Shown one piece after another: positions 11,480-20,654 of a stretch of DNA of 64,000 nucleotides. The stretch is from Lineus longissimus. Taxonomy: Eukaryota > Nemertea > Pilidiophora > Heteronemertea > Lineidae. The DNA is taken from contig NC_088308.1 in the NCBI RefSeq assembly GCF_910592395.1, positions 13,595,001-13,659,000 on the forward strand. Direction: 5' to 3'. The stretch's first letter is position 1, and every line of letters starts with the position of its first letter. Position numbers and translations under genes: made by a program. A model generated the notes under the pieces. The model was not told where the DNA came from and searched no databases. It saw nothing but the letters and a program-made list of their open reading frames with translations.

Positions 11480-12135
11480 CCCTTTCACTGCCGGAGGCGC
11501 ACTTCTGCGACAATCAATATTATTCCCTTTACTGCCGGAGGCGCACTTCTGCGACAATTATCCATACACTATAAAACCATTGAAATTTCGTTATTGAGCG
11601 TGGTTAGCTTAAAGTTTGATAGATGGCGCGGTAGTATAGATGGTTCAGCAAAATATGGCGGAGGGTTTTATATTTCGATGTTTAGAAGTTTATCGAGTAA
11701 TTTGAAGCCAAAATGACCAAGAAGAAACTGACTGTGTCTGAGGTCCTTGATGAGCTGGATAAAGTGAACGATTCGGACTCTGGTGAGGAGTTCGTCGATG
11801 ATGATGATTTAGATCCTGACTTTGATGTAAATGATGAACAAATTAGCGATAATGAGAGTGTGTATATTGTGTTTTGCCAATTACATAGTTTTTTCAAAAA
11901 AATTGTCGTCCTCATTATAAATTCAAGATGGCGGTATGCAAATTAGGGCAAATTATGGTCCCATTTTGAAGATTAGGCAACACTGAACAACTTTTATATA
12001 CATTGTTTTGCTCTATCTCCAGAGGCTTTCTCTCTACAGGGTGGAGAAATATCCATACTCAAAATCATGTTAAAACAAAGAAACCTACCGGCAGGTGAGG
12101 TAGCTAAAAATTAGAAGCTACCGGCAGTGAAAGGG
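11480..12135 (+). mobile_element. piggyBac-like element, internally deleted
   Basis: 656 bp flanked by TTAA on both sides (11476-11479 and 12136-12139), with identical 15-bp inverted ends CCCTTTCACTGCCGG. The left end carries a second, slightly shorter copy of its first ~42 bp ('ctgccggaggcgcacttctg' twice). TTAA duplication and CCC..GGG ends are diagnostic of the piggyBac superfamily. Only the start of the transposase gene remains. It is inserted in the reading frame of the 10834 gene. Confidence 0.9.
11713..11946 (+). CDS. piggyBac transposase N-terminal remnant
   Basis: ATG followed by MTKKKLTVSEVLDELD and a highly acidic run (DSDSGEEFVDDDDLDPDF). An acidic, disordered N-terminus of this type is usual for piggyBac-family transposases, and the ORF lies inside piggyBac ends in the expected orientation. 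The likeness stops near codon 50; the DDD catalytic domain and C-terminal Cys-rich finger are absent, so this is non-functional. Confidence 0.6.
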   Translation: MTKKKLTVSEVLDELDKVNDSDSGEEFVDDDDLDPDFDVNDEQISDNESVYIVFCQLHSFFKKIVVLIINSRWRYAN

Positions 12136-12234
12136 TTAAGTATACTTTTTTTTAGAGGAAGGAAAAAAACTAGCACAGACAGAGATGTTACAGAAATTGA
12201 AAAGCAAGTAATACATCATCATTATTATCATTAG

Positions 12235-12342
12235 TTTAATGTACCACAAACATTGCCTTCATATGTTGATGCCTCATATGTTGAAGCATCATATATTGAA
12301 GCCCCATATATTGAAGCCTCAGCACCACCTTATTCACTGTAA
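12235..12342 (+). CDS. Short repetitive ORF ending in PPY motif, doubtful
   Basis: A 35-codon frame without ATG built on 15-18 base repeats and reading SYVDASYVEASYIEAPYIEA, ending SAPPYSL. The C-terminal PPxY resembles WW-domain binding (late-domain) motifs. It lies between the end of the 10834 gene and the Harbinger insertion, so it could be the remnant of another gene of the PolB element. The alternative frame is also open, so coding status is uncertain. Confidence 0.3.
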   Translation, partial: FNVPQTLPSYVDASYVEASYIEAPYIEASAPPYSL

Positions 12343-12435
12343 AAATAAAAAATTAAGTAAATGAATAATATTGAAAGGATGTACAATTTCATACCTTTAA
12401 TAGAGAACTTTAGTTTAGACTGTCTTGAAGACCAG

Positions 12436-14137
12436 GGGCCTGTTTCATAAAACTTTTTAAAGGAGTTCCTTTAAGGAACCATAAAGGAAGGAGTTATTTA
12501 AAATTTAAAGGAACAAAATCAGAGCGTTTCACAAACTGGCTTGAAGGTACCTTTAGCCTGCCCTTCCTTTAGCAGGTGAATCTACGGTTCACCCACCAAG
12601 CACCCATTAAAATTTACTCGAACGCTCAGTCGGAATTCAATTGAAACGCGGTAATATCTGCTCAGAGGCACTCTGCCGGTTCGTTATGTGATGTAATTAT
12701 GTTGGATATAGGCCCTTCATGCAGCGTGTTTGACAAGCATTTTGGCAAATGACAACCAAACTTTTAAAGGGGGGGTCATTGATAAATAAACAAATATTTT
12801 TGGCTTTACTTTTACTTTGAGATGGTCCCTTATCCCCATGAATCAGTCTATAATGTTGCAACCAATTCCTCTCTTATTTGGTTTCCGTTCATATCATTGT
12901 ACCTTGGAGGAAACTCGTCATCCCCAGCATCACTATCAGAGGAATCATTGTCTGTACTATCCGGATCATGTAAGACTGGCAACTTGTATCTGACGGAAAC
13001 ATTGTGAAGAGCACAGCAAGACTGAATTACCATAGATGCTTTTGCAGGAGTGTAATGTAGCTCCTTCCTGAGGCATCTGAAGCGTTGCTTCAACAATCCA
13101 TTGCAACACTCAATGATGCTCCTAGCTTTACATTGCCTCTGTTGATAATGTTTTTCCTGTCGTGTTTGAGCATTACCAAGAGGTGTCATAATCCATCTCT
13201 TGGAAGGATACCCAGAATCTCCCAACAGCCAACCATTTGGTGGATTTCTCTCGAATTCTCGGCCTAGTGCTGAACTGTGAAGGACGTAGGAGTCGTGTGT
13301 TCCACCAGGAAAACGGGCTACACAGTTATTTATTATCATGTCCCAGTCACACACAAGCATCGCATTGATGCTGTGAAACCCCTTTCGATTCACGTATATA
13401 TTTTCGTTGATGCTTGGTTTGCTGATGCGGACGTGGGTCCCATCAATCGACTCAATCACGCGGGGAAATTCCGTTTTTTCGAAAAACTTCACCTTCACAT
13501 GCTGTAGATTGTTCGGGAAGTACACGTGTTGATCGTTACGAGCCGCCAAAGCAGAGGAAACTGCATTTATGCATCGTGAAGCGCTTGACACACTAATGTG
13601 ATGATTGTCCCCAACACTCGATTGGTTATTGCCACTGGCAAAAAAATGCAACGCAGTGCATACTTGCATTGACACAGTAAGGGCGTGGTTCCTCTCTGTC
13701 GGATGCTGAAACTCCGCCGAAAGCTCTCTACAAAAATCGATGCAAATGTTTTTTGGAAATCTGTATCGTTTCATAAATAAATCCTCCGGCATCGAATCAA
13801 TCGGGTCAAATCGATCACGGAATATCCTCTCCCGCCGAATAGCGCGTCTCTCACGCTCTCGTATTAAGCGCAGCATGATGGCACGTCCACTCTGCTCGAC
13901 GTCCGAAGGCAGAAACAACTCGTAAAGGAAGCTTGAAGGAGCCCCGAACCTCCTTCAGATTTAAAGGAACTCTGTTAACTAAAGGAAGGTTAATGGCACT
14001 ACCTGAAACACTCGTTAAAGCCACCATTAACCTAGATAGTTAATGGAAGCTTTATGAAACGGTTAGGTCCTTTAAGGAACGTCGTTAACGTGCCTTTAGG
14101 CCTAAAGGAACTCCATTAAGCTTTATGAAACAGGTCC
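12436..14137 (-). mobile_element. PIF/Harbinger transposon, near-complete
   Basis: 1,702 bp bounded by inverted ends GG(G/A)CCTGTTTCATAAA and flanked on both sides by CAG (12433-12435, 14138-14140), a 3-bp duplication of the CWG type known for some animal Harbingers. Sub-terminal regions are further inverted, imperfect repeats built from 'aaaggaac' words. It holds one long transposase frame and no Myb-like companion. It is inserted into the decayed PolB element. Confidence 0.9.
12848..13918 (-). CDS. PIF/Harbinger transposase (HARBI1-like, DDE_Tnp_4)
   Basis: A continuous 356-codon frame; its first in-frame ATG is residue 15, so translation starts there or a short upstream exon supplies the start. 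Order: basic helical N-terminus (RERERRAIRRERIFRDR), the conserved RYRFPKNICIDF region (near 50-60), a helix-turn-helix-like middle, then the DDE RNase-H-fold domain: first Asp in ESIDGTHVRI (~165), second in GWLLGDSGYP (~235), Glu in ARSIIECCNGLLKQRFRCL (~270). GTHDSYV and CALHN family motifs are also present. The tail is acidic (DSTDNDSSDSDAGDDE). All three catalytic residues are kept and there are no stops, so the protein could be active, although such elements normally also need a Myb-like partner, which this copy lacks; one is present, in ruins, at 46.2-49.3 kb. Confidence 0.93.
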   Translation of the reverse strand: MFLPSDVEQSGRAIMLRLIRERERRAIRRERIFRDRFDPIDSMPEDLFMKRYRFPKNICIDFCRELSAEFQHPTERNHALTVSMQVCTALHFFASGNNQSSVGDNHHISVSSASRCINAVSSALAARNDQHVYFPNNLQHVKVKFFEKTEFPRVIESIDGTHVRISKPSINENIYVNRKGFHSINAMLVCDWDMIINNCVARFPGGTHDSYVLHSSALGREFERNPPNGWLLGDSGYPSKRWIMTPLGNAQTRQEKHYQQRQCKARSIIECCNGLLKQRFRCLRKELHYTPAKASMVIQSCCALHNVSVRYKLPVLHDPDSTDNDSSDSDAGDDEFPPRYNDMNGNQIREELVATL

Positions 14138-14296
14138 CAGGAGTTAATTGGGTGTAACCCATTATGTTGTAATCCATTACAAAACATGTGTTATGTACGT
14201 CCTAGGATCTAAAAAATATCTCTCATTACTTGATTATTCATGATTTGATTACTCATGATACTTATGATACTCCTGATACAGCAGTGCAACCACCTA

Positions 14297-14889
14297 TGAA
14301 ACAGTGTGACATAAGTACAGAATCTAAGGTTGGATTATGTTGTAATTGTAAGAGATAGACATTGTATGAGTATGCTAAAAACTTGAACCCAACAAGGTAC
14401 ACAACTAAAACTATTAAGTACAGGTTTTGTACCTCTTGTAATGCTGTTGCTTATGATGATGACTTCAAAAGTTTAGATATTAGTATTGAGAATAAAGCAC
14501 TTTACTTTGACACCATACTTACAAGGCTTGGACAGAGACGTCTATCAGAAAAAGTGGTAAATTACAAAAAAGAGTACATAGAGTACGATTTAAAAGGATA
14601 CTGCTCTGGTCCTAGAAAATGGCTAAGTAAGGAAAGGTATGAAAAGACAGTTCATTCATCACTAAAAAAAGGTATTACTTCTCTACCTTCTCAGTTAGTT
14701 TCAGATATTGGGTCAATGGTATTTCAATTGCACTGCGGAGAGTATGATTGGTATTTAGAGACAGAATTCATTAACCGTGCTATTGGTAACACTTACTTAA
14801 CTGATGAGACATTTAATGATCTAAGGTTAGTTTTCTTTGCTTTCCTAAGATACCTGCATTACTGTGGGTTTAAGGTCTCAATTGATTAA
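14297..14889 (+). pseudogene. Cysteine-pair (zinc-ribbon-like) protein of PolB element
   Basis: From ATG 14297 the frame reads through a Cys cluster (GLCCNCKR), meets TAG at 14356-14358, and continues open for about 177 codons to 14889. A second Cys pair (FCTSC) follows some 30 residues later, so the four cysteines could form a zinc ribbon. The rest is a mixed helical protein (YDLKGYCSGPRKWLSKERYE; GNTYLTDETFNDLRLVFFAF) of no known family. A zinc ribbon would suit a nucleic-acid role such as transcription or packaging, but this is only a guess. Same strand as the other element genes and next to the 251-bp tandem repeat. Confidence 0.45.
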
Positions 14890-14901
14890 GCTGTTCTTAC
14901 A

Positions 14902-15640
14902 TCAAGCCTTTAAAAAGATGGATATTGATCATGTTGTAATTAACCCTTATTTAACATCCAAGGATAGAATTGATGATTTGAATGATTTATGGTATGATTT
15001 TATTAAAATTATTTTCTACCAGAATTACAGGTCAGATAAGTAAGATGGCGATTACTTAACTCTAGCTAGTAAACCCATACTTGCTGCTATGGCAGAAAAG
15101 GACAAGGAGTAACCATTCATGGGTAGAACTAATACTATTCCATGTAACATAGATCAAGCCTTTAACAAGATGGATATTGATCATGTTGTATTTAACCCTT
15201 ATTTAACATCCAAGGATAGAATTGATGATTTGAATGATTTATGGTATGATTTCATTAAAAGTATTTTCTTCCAGAATTACAGGTCAGATAAGTAAGTGGC
15301 GATTACTTAACTCTAGCTAGTAAACCCATACTTGCTGCTATGGCAGAAAAGGACAAGGAGTAACCATTCATGGGTAGAACTAATACTATTCCATGTAACA
15401 TAGATCAAGCCTTTAACAAGATGGATATTGATCATGTTGTATTTAACCCTTATTTAACATCCAAGGATAGAATTGATGATTTGAATGATTTATGGTATGA
15501 TTTCATTAAAAGTATTTTCTTCCAGAATTACAGGTCAGATAAGGAAGATGGCGATTACTTAACTCTAGCTTGTAAACCCATACTTGCTGCTATGGCAGAA
15601 AAGGACAAGGAGTAACTATTCATGGGTAGAACTAATACTT
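14902..15640 (+). repeat. 251-bp tandem triplication of a gene segment
   Basis: The word 'gatggatattgatcatgttgt' starts at 14918, 15169 and 15420: three units with an exact 251-bp period and only scattered substitutions or small indels. Each unit holds one version of the ~80-codon frame that is intact only in the third. Confidence 0.95.
15370..15615 (+). CDS. Hypothetical 81-aa protein (third unit of triplication)
   Basis: ATG-initiated frame of 81 codons with a polar, acidic sequence (MDIDHVVFNPYLTSKDRIDD; YDFIKSIFFQNYRSDKEDGD; AAMAEKDKE). Units one and two carry the same frame with a stop after 'RSDK', so only this unit is complete. No family recognised. The high identity between units shows the duplication is younger than most of the element's decay, or that units were homogenised. 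Confidence 0.4.
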   Translation: MGRTNTIPCNIDQAFNKMDIDHVVFNPYLTSKDRIDDLNDLWYDFIKSIFFQNYRSDKEDGDYLTLACKPILAAMAEKDKE

Positions 15641-15785
15641 TTCATGTAAAATAGAATGCCAGAAACGTCTTACAACTTCACTGTTAACATAATACTAACA
15701 AATTGTTAATTTTTTTTAAAGTTGATTTTTTTTTTTAAGTTAAAAAGTTAAAAGAATAAGTAACATTAATTTTCTCTACAAATAA

Positions 15786-16564
15786 ATGGAATCTAGTGTT
15801 ATTGAGCAACAGATGAAACAGATCAGTGTTCTCAGTCAACCTCCTAGTTACCAACTAGGGCTACAAAAAAACAACTGAGTTACACTCTCAGGACAAAATC
15901 CTACTAACTTTCAACTAAATTCTAACAAGAATTTAACTACTTAAGGTATAGTTAACACTGGTAGTAATGTAGTTAACACCGGTAGTCAATGTGTAGTTAA
16001 TTCTAGTCAAGGTCTAGTTAATTCTAGTTGTCAACTAGGTTCAACTAACTCTCAACTAGCTTCAACTAACTCTAAACTAAATTCCAACTACTTGACTGAT
16101 AATGGCCTTAAAGCCAAACAAGACCTTGAGGTTTTAGTTGCAACAGGTAAAAGTAAGGATTTCCTTGACAAACAACAAACAACTAATGACTTACATGTTA
16201 TGCAAGAGAAGGAAAGATCATTAAATATCATGGACTCTACCAGACAAAGATGTCTGCTAGACTTAACGATTCTTTAGGTAAGATAGTACTTGAGGCTTAC
16301 ACTAAATTAACAAAGTTGTTCTTACCTGTTGATGATGAGGAAGAACTTTACAATGATCTTAGAAACGATTACTTAGTAACTAATGAGTTGGACAAATGGT
16401 TAGAATGGGTAAGACTGAAGATGGGAGCACGAACTGCCCTTGCTTCAACTTCCCTCATTACATTAGGTCACCGTCATGGGGAATCACCAATAAAGATTGA
16501 TGATGATGATGACATTGACACAAATAGTGACATAATTAATTCCAGTAACATAAATGGAGAGTGA
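15786..16564 (+). pseudogene. Polar, repeat-rich protein gene, frameshifted
   Basis: A start at 15786 (MESSVIEQQMKQISVLSQ) is soon followed by stops; 15940-16085 is a run of 'aactctcaactagcttcaac'-like repeats coding for Asn/Ser/Gln. From 16092 (TDNGLKAKQDLEVLVATGKS) the frame is open, and near 16250 it passes to another frame (SARLNDSLGKIVLEAYTKL) that ends at 16564 with an acidic tail (DDDDDIDTNSD). I read these as one decayed gene of a polar, helical protein. Its end overlaps the ATG of the next gene at 16554 by 11 bases. Function unknown. Confidence 0.4.
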
Positions 16565-17440
16565 TAACATAACTCAAGTTACAAGTAATACAGATGATAC
16601 TAACCCGGTAGTAACTAAGAAGGTTCGAACTGATAAACAATTAGCATGGTCTAGAGACTTGGGTAAAAGGTCTCAGGAATATAAGAGAAATAAAAAAGAA
16701 AAGACAACATTCAAAGATCCTTAACCTAAACCAGAACCTGAACCTGAAGAAGAGGTAAGTACTATTACCAGTAATGAAGAAAAATCTACTAGAAGTTTAA
16801 TATCTTGTGCAACCTACCTCAATGTAGGTGGAGGTGTAGTTATTTTGGTTAGTTTAATTTACTTCAGTCATTTCATGAGGAAACCAGCCCTGTAAAAATT
16901 ATCTCCTAACCATCCCCCACCAACTAATGGAAAATGCCTTAGATGCCGGGGGATGGATATTTGATGAGGGGAGTTTCTGAGGAATAGTTTATTGACTTTA
17001 GCTCTCAGCTTATCTGAGCCAGGTAACCTCCTGCTGAGTTGCCCGACCAAAGGCTGAGATCAACATATGTTGTTACATAACCGATCTTGCTATCACATCC
17101 TGGTTGCTTTGTAGTCGACCAAATTACTTCTAATTTTGCCTCATCACAGTAAATTAGTCATGATCACATGATGATTCTGGCCCGAGTGTTATCACTGGTT
17201 ACGCTGGCCATTAGGTAGATAAGGTAAATCATCACTGTGTGTAGTATCAGCGGGGTGCTTGAAGTTGGAGGGCGACTAAATATTTTACAGGGCAGATTTC
17301 CTCATGTTGTTTAGAAAACTAATAAGAAACCTGTAGTTATTATTAATGATACAAATAAACAAGATAAAAGCTCTAGTTATAGTAATTTTGATAAACCTTC
17401 TGTCTTAAGAAGTAACACTTCTATTCCTTTAATGGAATGA
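16554..17440 (+). pseudogene. Single-pass membrane protein gene, stop and insertion
   Basis: ATG 16554. The frame reads a basic region (RDLGKRSQEYKRNKKEK), meets TAA near 16722, then in the same frame a Pro-Glu run (PKPEPEPEEE) and a transmembrane helix (VGGGVVILVSLIYFSHF). At 16874 an inverted-repeat element interrupts it. On the far side a lysine/serine-rich tail (KPVVIINDTNKQDKSSSYS) runs to TGA at 17438-17440. So one nonsense codon and one insertion broke a protein with a single membrane anchor. Family unknown; it is the last plus-strand gene of the PolB element and faces the minus-strand genes. Confidence 0.45.
16874..17306. mobile_element. 433-bp inverted-repeat (MITE-like) element
   Basis: The ends CATGAGGAAACCAGCCCTGT and the complement of ACAGGGCAGATTTCCTCATG (17287-17306) match with two mismatches over 24 bp. 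The inside has no open frame. No clear target duplication could be read, so the superfamily is open. It splits the membrane-protein gene. Confidence 0.65.
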
Positions 17441-17492
17441 TTTCCTCATCAGTTATGACCTCATTATCACTTACCCTAATACAAGGATTTAA

Positions 17493-17770
17493 CTATATTA
17501 AGAATTCAATAACAATAGGCATTTCTCTGAAATTAATGATATGACCATCATAATTAGTTATTTCAAATTTCATATGATTAGTACATTTGTTAACTTCTTT
17601 AGTACAGTTAAGTTCATACCTTCCAAGCATCATCTACAGGTATGATACAGAAAACATCTGAAGGTCTATTATTTATTAGTGTATTACTAGTATCAACTAG
17701 ATTTGATCTTAATAAAAGATAAGAATGGTAAAAAAAGAGGTATGGTAGAGTAGTACTTCCCTTTCTTTGT
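17493..17770 (-). pseudogene. Minus-strand protein tail of PolB element
   Basis: Reading leftwards, about 90 codons show no stop except at one frame change near 17630: first SNLVDTSNTLINNRPSDVF, then YELNCTKEVNKCTNHMKFEI and GHIINFREMPIVIEFLI before a stop at 17493-17495. The beta-rich, asparagine-rich text resembles the C-terminal part of uncharacterised proteins accompanying PolB elements, possibly structural. It follows the polymerase remnant on the same strand. Confidence 0.35.
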
Positions 17771-18650
17771 AAAATTTGTTTGTTTAAATTCAAACAATTT
17801 AATAATTAAATGATGAATCAATATCTGTCATATCAAAACTACCATAAGGTTGAGTTTCCATCATAGCCCAACCATAAAGGTTATTAGCATCAATGTATAT
17901 GAGTTTGTGGTTATCATCGGCCTTAACATGTCTTGTTCCCATAACACCTGAAATTCCACCTATTATTGCCTTTTCAAATGTAAGTAAAATGTTGCTATAT
18001 GTTAGAAGTTCTAGGTTTATTCCTGTGTATTTCAAACCAGCTTGCCATGTAAGACCTGGTGCTGAGTAACAGTGACATGGATCTATCTGAAGGTAGTTTA
18101 AATTTACTTGAACTTTTCAAATAAATCAGCTAAAAGTAACACATCAGTTTTTAGGTAAAGGTCAATGAATTCTCCATGATTTCTTAGGTTAAAATTATCC
18201 CATATGGCTTTAGCTTCATAATAGGAAGAATCAGATGCCATTTCATTCTTTAATTAATCAAAGAACATAGACTTATCTAGGTAGGTTAGATTGTAACTTT
18301 CATGTGACGTGTAAGGAACTGATCCTTTCTTCCACAATAGTTTGAAGTCTGAAATATCAGGGAACATCTGTCTTTTGAAGTCATCGTCTACCACTGATTT
18401 TGTTATGTTATATAAACTGGACTGTAGGAATCTGTAGGAATCTGTAAGAACCTAAAACAACCGAACTAAAATGAAATGTATTGTTCTGCTGTTTTGGAAA
18501 GTAATTTAAGTTCTTATTTTGAGGTAATTTTGTCATTAAATCTTTAATTACTAGGTGAGAATCATAATCACTTAGATTGTGAAAAAACACTGGAACGAAC
18601 ATGGCTTTTTTTTCATTCAGATTGCAAGAGCTATGAGCAGCACCTTTTAA

Positions 18651-19698
18651 AGTGATACTATGATGTGATTTACAACTTTGCGGAAATACGTCCGTTTTTA
18701 ATTGTTGATCACAAATGCAAAACTCAAATTTTCCATTTTTGATTAGATTTATTATAAAATCGCTGTTTTAATCGCGTCAGACTGGCCAACTGCCAAAGAC
18801 ATTTTGAAAAACCCGCACTAAGTCACGTGACTTCATGATGTCACAACATGAACAAGTCAGACCAGCGAATATTTTCCTATTCGCTCCATGAAGAAGCTAT
18901 ATCCGCAGTAGTTCGCGTACGCTCAGGAAAATATGATGAATATTAAATGAGGTCTAAAAATAGTTTTAGGAATACCATTATTATGACGTCGGCGATGGAA
19001 TTTCCTGGTTGGAATAAGAAATTTATGATGAAATGACAAGGACTGTGGACTTGGGGGAGGGGCCGTCCCTTCCCTTACTTCGTTACTTCGTTACTTCAAG
19101 ATTTTTTCCAAATGTGCTGGAAGACCCCCAACGGAAGACGAATTTGGAGTTGGTTCTCGAAGTGGTGTTCCGGCAGAGCATCAGGAGGAGAAGATGAACC
19201 ACCGGCTGGTGACCTCTTAACTCAAACTTCATGGTGACGGCCCGGTTCTTTGATAGGGTCAATCCAGCAGAAAACCCCAACGCCTTTATTTTGCTGGTGT
19301 TGCCGCAAAACATCGCAGCACAACGCCACCCGACAACCCTTTTCTTCTTCTTCTCCATAATCTTCAGTTCTTATCGTGTATATATTGTGTAAGAACAGGA
19401 TGAAATGTCAATGGTCAATGGCAGTTGTAAATAAACGAATGAGATTTTTTTTTTCGCGGGAATGTAAACCACCGCGACCGCGAAAATGTTCATGTTGTGA
19501 CGTCATCAACGAAAACGTCGTCGGCGTAGCGCAATTTCAACGGCATTGAAGCGAGCCGTCTGGGCGGGATTAAAACCATCAATTTCTAGAAAATGTGCAT
19601 TTCTATTCGAAAACCTTACCGATTTATGAGAAGGTGACGTAGTCATTTGTCAAAAACAGCTAAAACAGTATATGGTGAAATTTGACACGAGTTACCCT
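18651..19698 (-). mobile_element. TTAA-flanked, Kolobok-like element in the polymerase
   Basis: 1,048 bp between two TTAA (18647-18650 and 19699-19702). Ends AGTGATACTATGATG and, inverted, AGGGTAACTCGTGTC are imperfect inverted repeats. TTAA with AG..CT rather than CCC..GGG ends points to Kolobok rather than piggyBac. The polymerase text stops on one side at the TTAA and resumes on the other in register, so the insertion is precise. Only one small open frame is left inside. Confidence 0.65.
19083..19358 (-). CDS. Possible THAP-like remnant
   Basis: 91-codon frame starting MEKKKKRVVGWRCAAMFCGNTSKI. The spacing C-x4-C followed by GNT resembles the start of a THAP C2CH finger, a domain found in Kolobok and P-type transposases, which would fit its host element. 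The downstream His and the conserved Trp/Pro are not found in this frame, so the likeness is weak. Confidence 0.25.
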   Translation of the reverse strand: MEKKKKRVVGWRCAAMFCGNTSKIKALGFSAGLTLSKNRAVTMKFELRGHQPVVHLLLLMLCRNTTSRTNSKFVFRWGSSSTFGKNLEVTK

Positions 19699-20654
19699 TT
19701 AAACTACCACTGTAGTGATCATGATTTCTGACCTTATCATACCCCAGCAACTCATTGCAATAGTAACATTGCGTTTCTTTGTGGTATCTATTCCAGTCCT
19801 CATCATACATTGTTAAAGGAAATTAAGTTACTGTTCAATAAATTGGAGAATTGTTCTTCAATTTTGATAAGCCAATTACAGAACACTTCCAAAACATCAG
19901 AACCGCTATGACTTAAATACTGATTATTGTAAATATATTGATAATCAGAGTTAACACAAACTCCAACTGCTGATGCGTTCTGTTTAAAAAGTTTCTTACT
20001 ATTACTTTCTACTGATACTACAGGTATGTTTATTGACTCAAAATATGCATGAATAACAAAAGGAACTCTATTCTTTATTGAATGTTTTTCAAACTTAAGT
20101 TGAGACAATTTACTATTTGGTTCTGGTAAACTAATCTTACAATATTTATATTCATTACATTTCTTCTTATGATTCTCAAGTGTAGATTTAAAATAAAAGT
20201 AATTCATGCACCTCCTGCAGAGATATACAGTATTAGTGCCATTCCAGAAGAGCATATGTCAGTTATGTACATGAAATGACCCTTGAAATAAAGAATATCA
20301 ATGACGTCATTATCATCATAGTTCTTACCATTCCCGGATAGGAAGAGAGGTTCTAATTTTGCCTCACGTATGTTTTAGCAGCTTCATTCTGTAACTCGAA
20401 CACATTAATCTTAAGATTGTTATCACTCTCAATTTTAGGGATATCCTTCTGAATACATACAGAAAAGTTCTTTATTCGTATTCCATACTGAGAGCTAGGA
20501 TCAATCTTAATATCATTTGTGTAAATCTGATGATGAAGAAATGCCTTTTGCATATTGGCGATTACGCGGCATGAAATCCAAATGTGGAGAAAGGTATTTG
20601 GTCTTCAACCAACAGCAGCTGGCAAGCCCATTTTTGATTAATTCATGATTAATA

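Larger units (their letters stand above)
10834..12211 (+). pseudogene. Glycine-rich membrane protein gene, split by piggyBac insertion
   Basis: ATG at 10834. Residues ~30-50 hold a degenerate repeat (DLNPHNLNPYDLSPHDLNPQ); residues ~85-130 form a long small-residue hydrophobic region (SVATSSAGISAVAGVITTPIG, ALDGVTIASAII) of the kind seen in membrane-inserting proteins; a charged helix follows. The frame closes at 11331, but the continuing text shifts frame (from about 11325: SKSLTDSFISTEELSLIL) and stays open to the TTAA at 11476, where a piggyBac-like element sits. Beyond that element (12155-12211) a lysine-rich tail reads EEGKKLAQTEMLQKLKSK and stops. One frameshift plus one insertion therefore broke this gene. 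A role in membrane insertion or virion assembly would be inference. Confidence 0.5.
17799..20553 (-). pseudogene. Protein-primed family B DNA polymerase, decayed and truncated
   Basis: Scattered frames on the minus strand give, in order: an N-terminal region (20553-20353, with IKNFSVCIQKDIPKIE), a Cys/His finger (CRRCMNYF..NHKKKC, ~20200), the exonuclease I region FVIHAYFESI (~20040), a second zinc pair (CYYC..NHDHYSG, ~19750), the exonuclease II region FFHNLSDYDSHLVIKDL (~18580), the exonuclease III-like EFIDLYLKTDVLLLADLF (~18150), and the polymerase motif YIDANNLYGWAM (~17880). This order is that of PolB enzymes of Polinton/Maverick-type and related elements. In exonuclease I the usual Asp is Tyr (AYFES). 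Stops, frameshifts and a Kolobok-like insertion (18651-19698) break it, and palm motifs B and C (YxDTDS) are missing. It is a fossil without activity. Confidence 0.85.
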
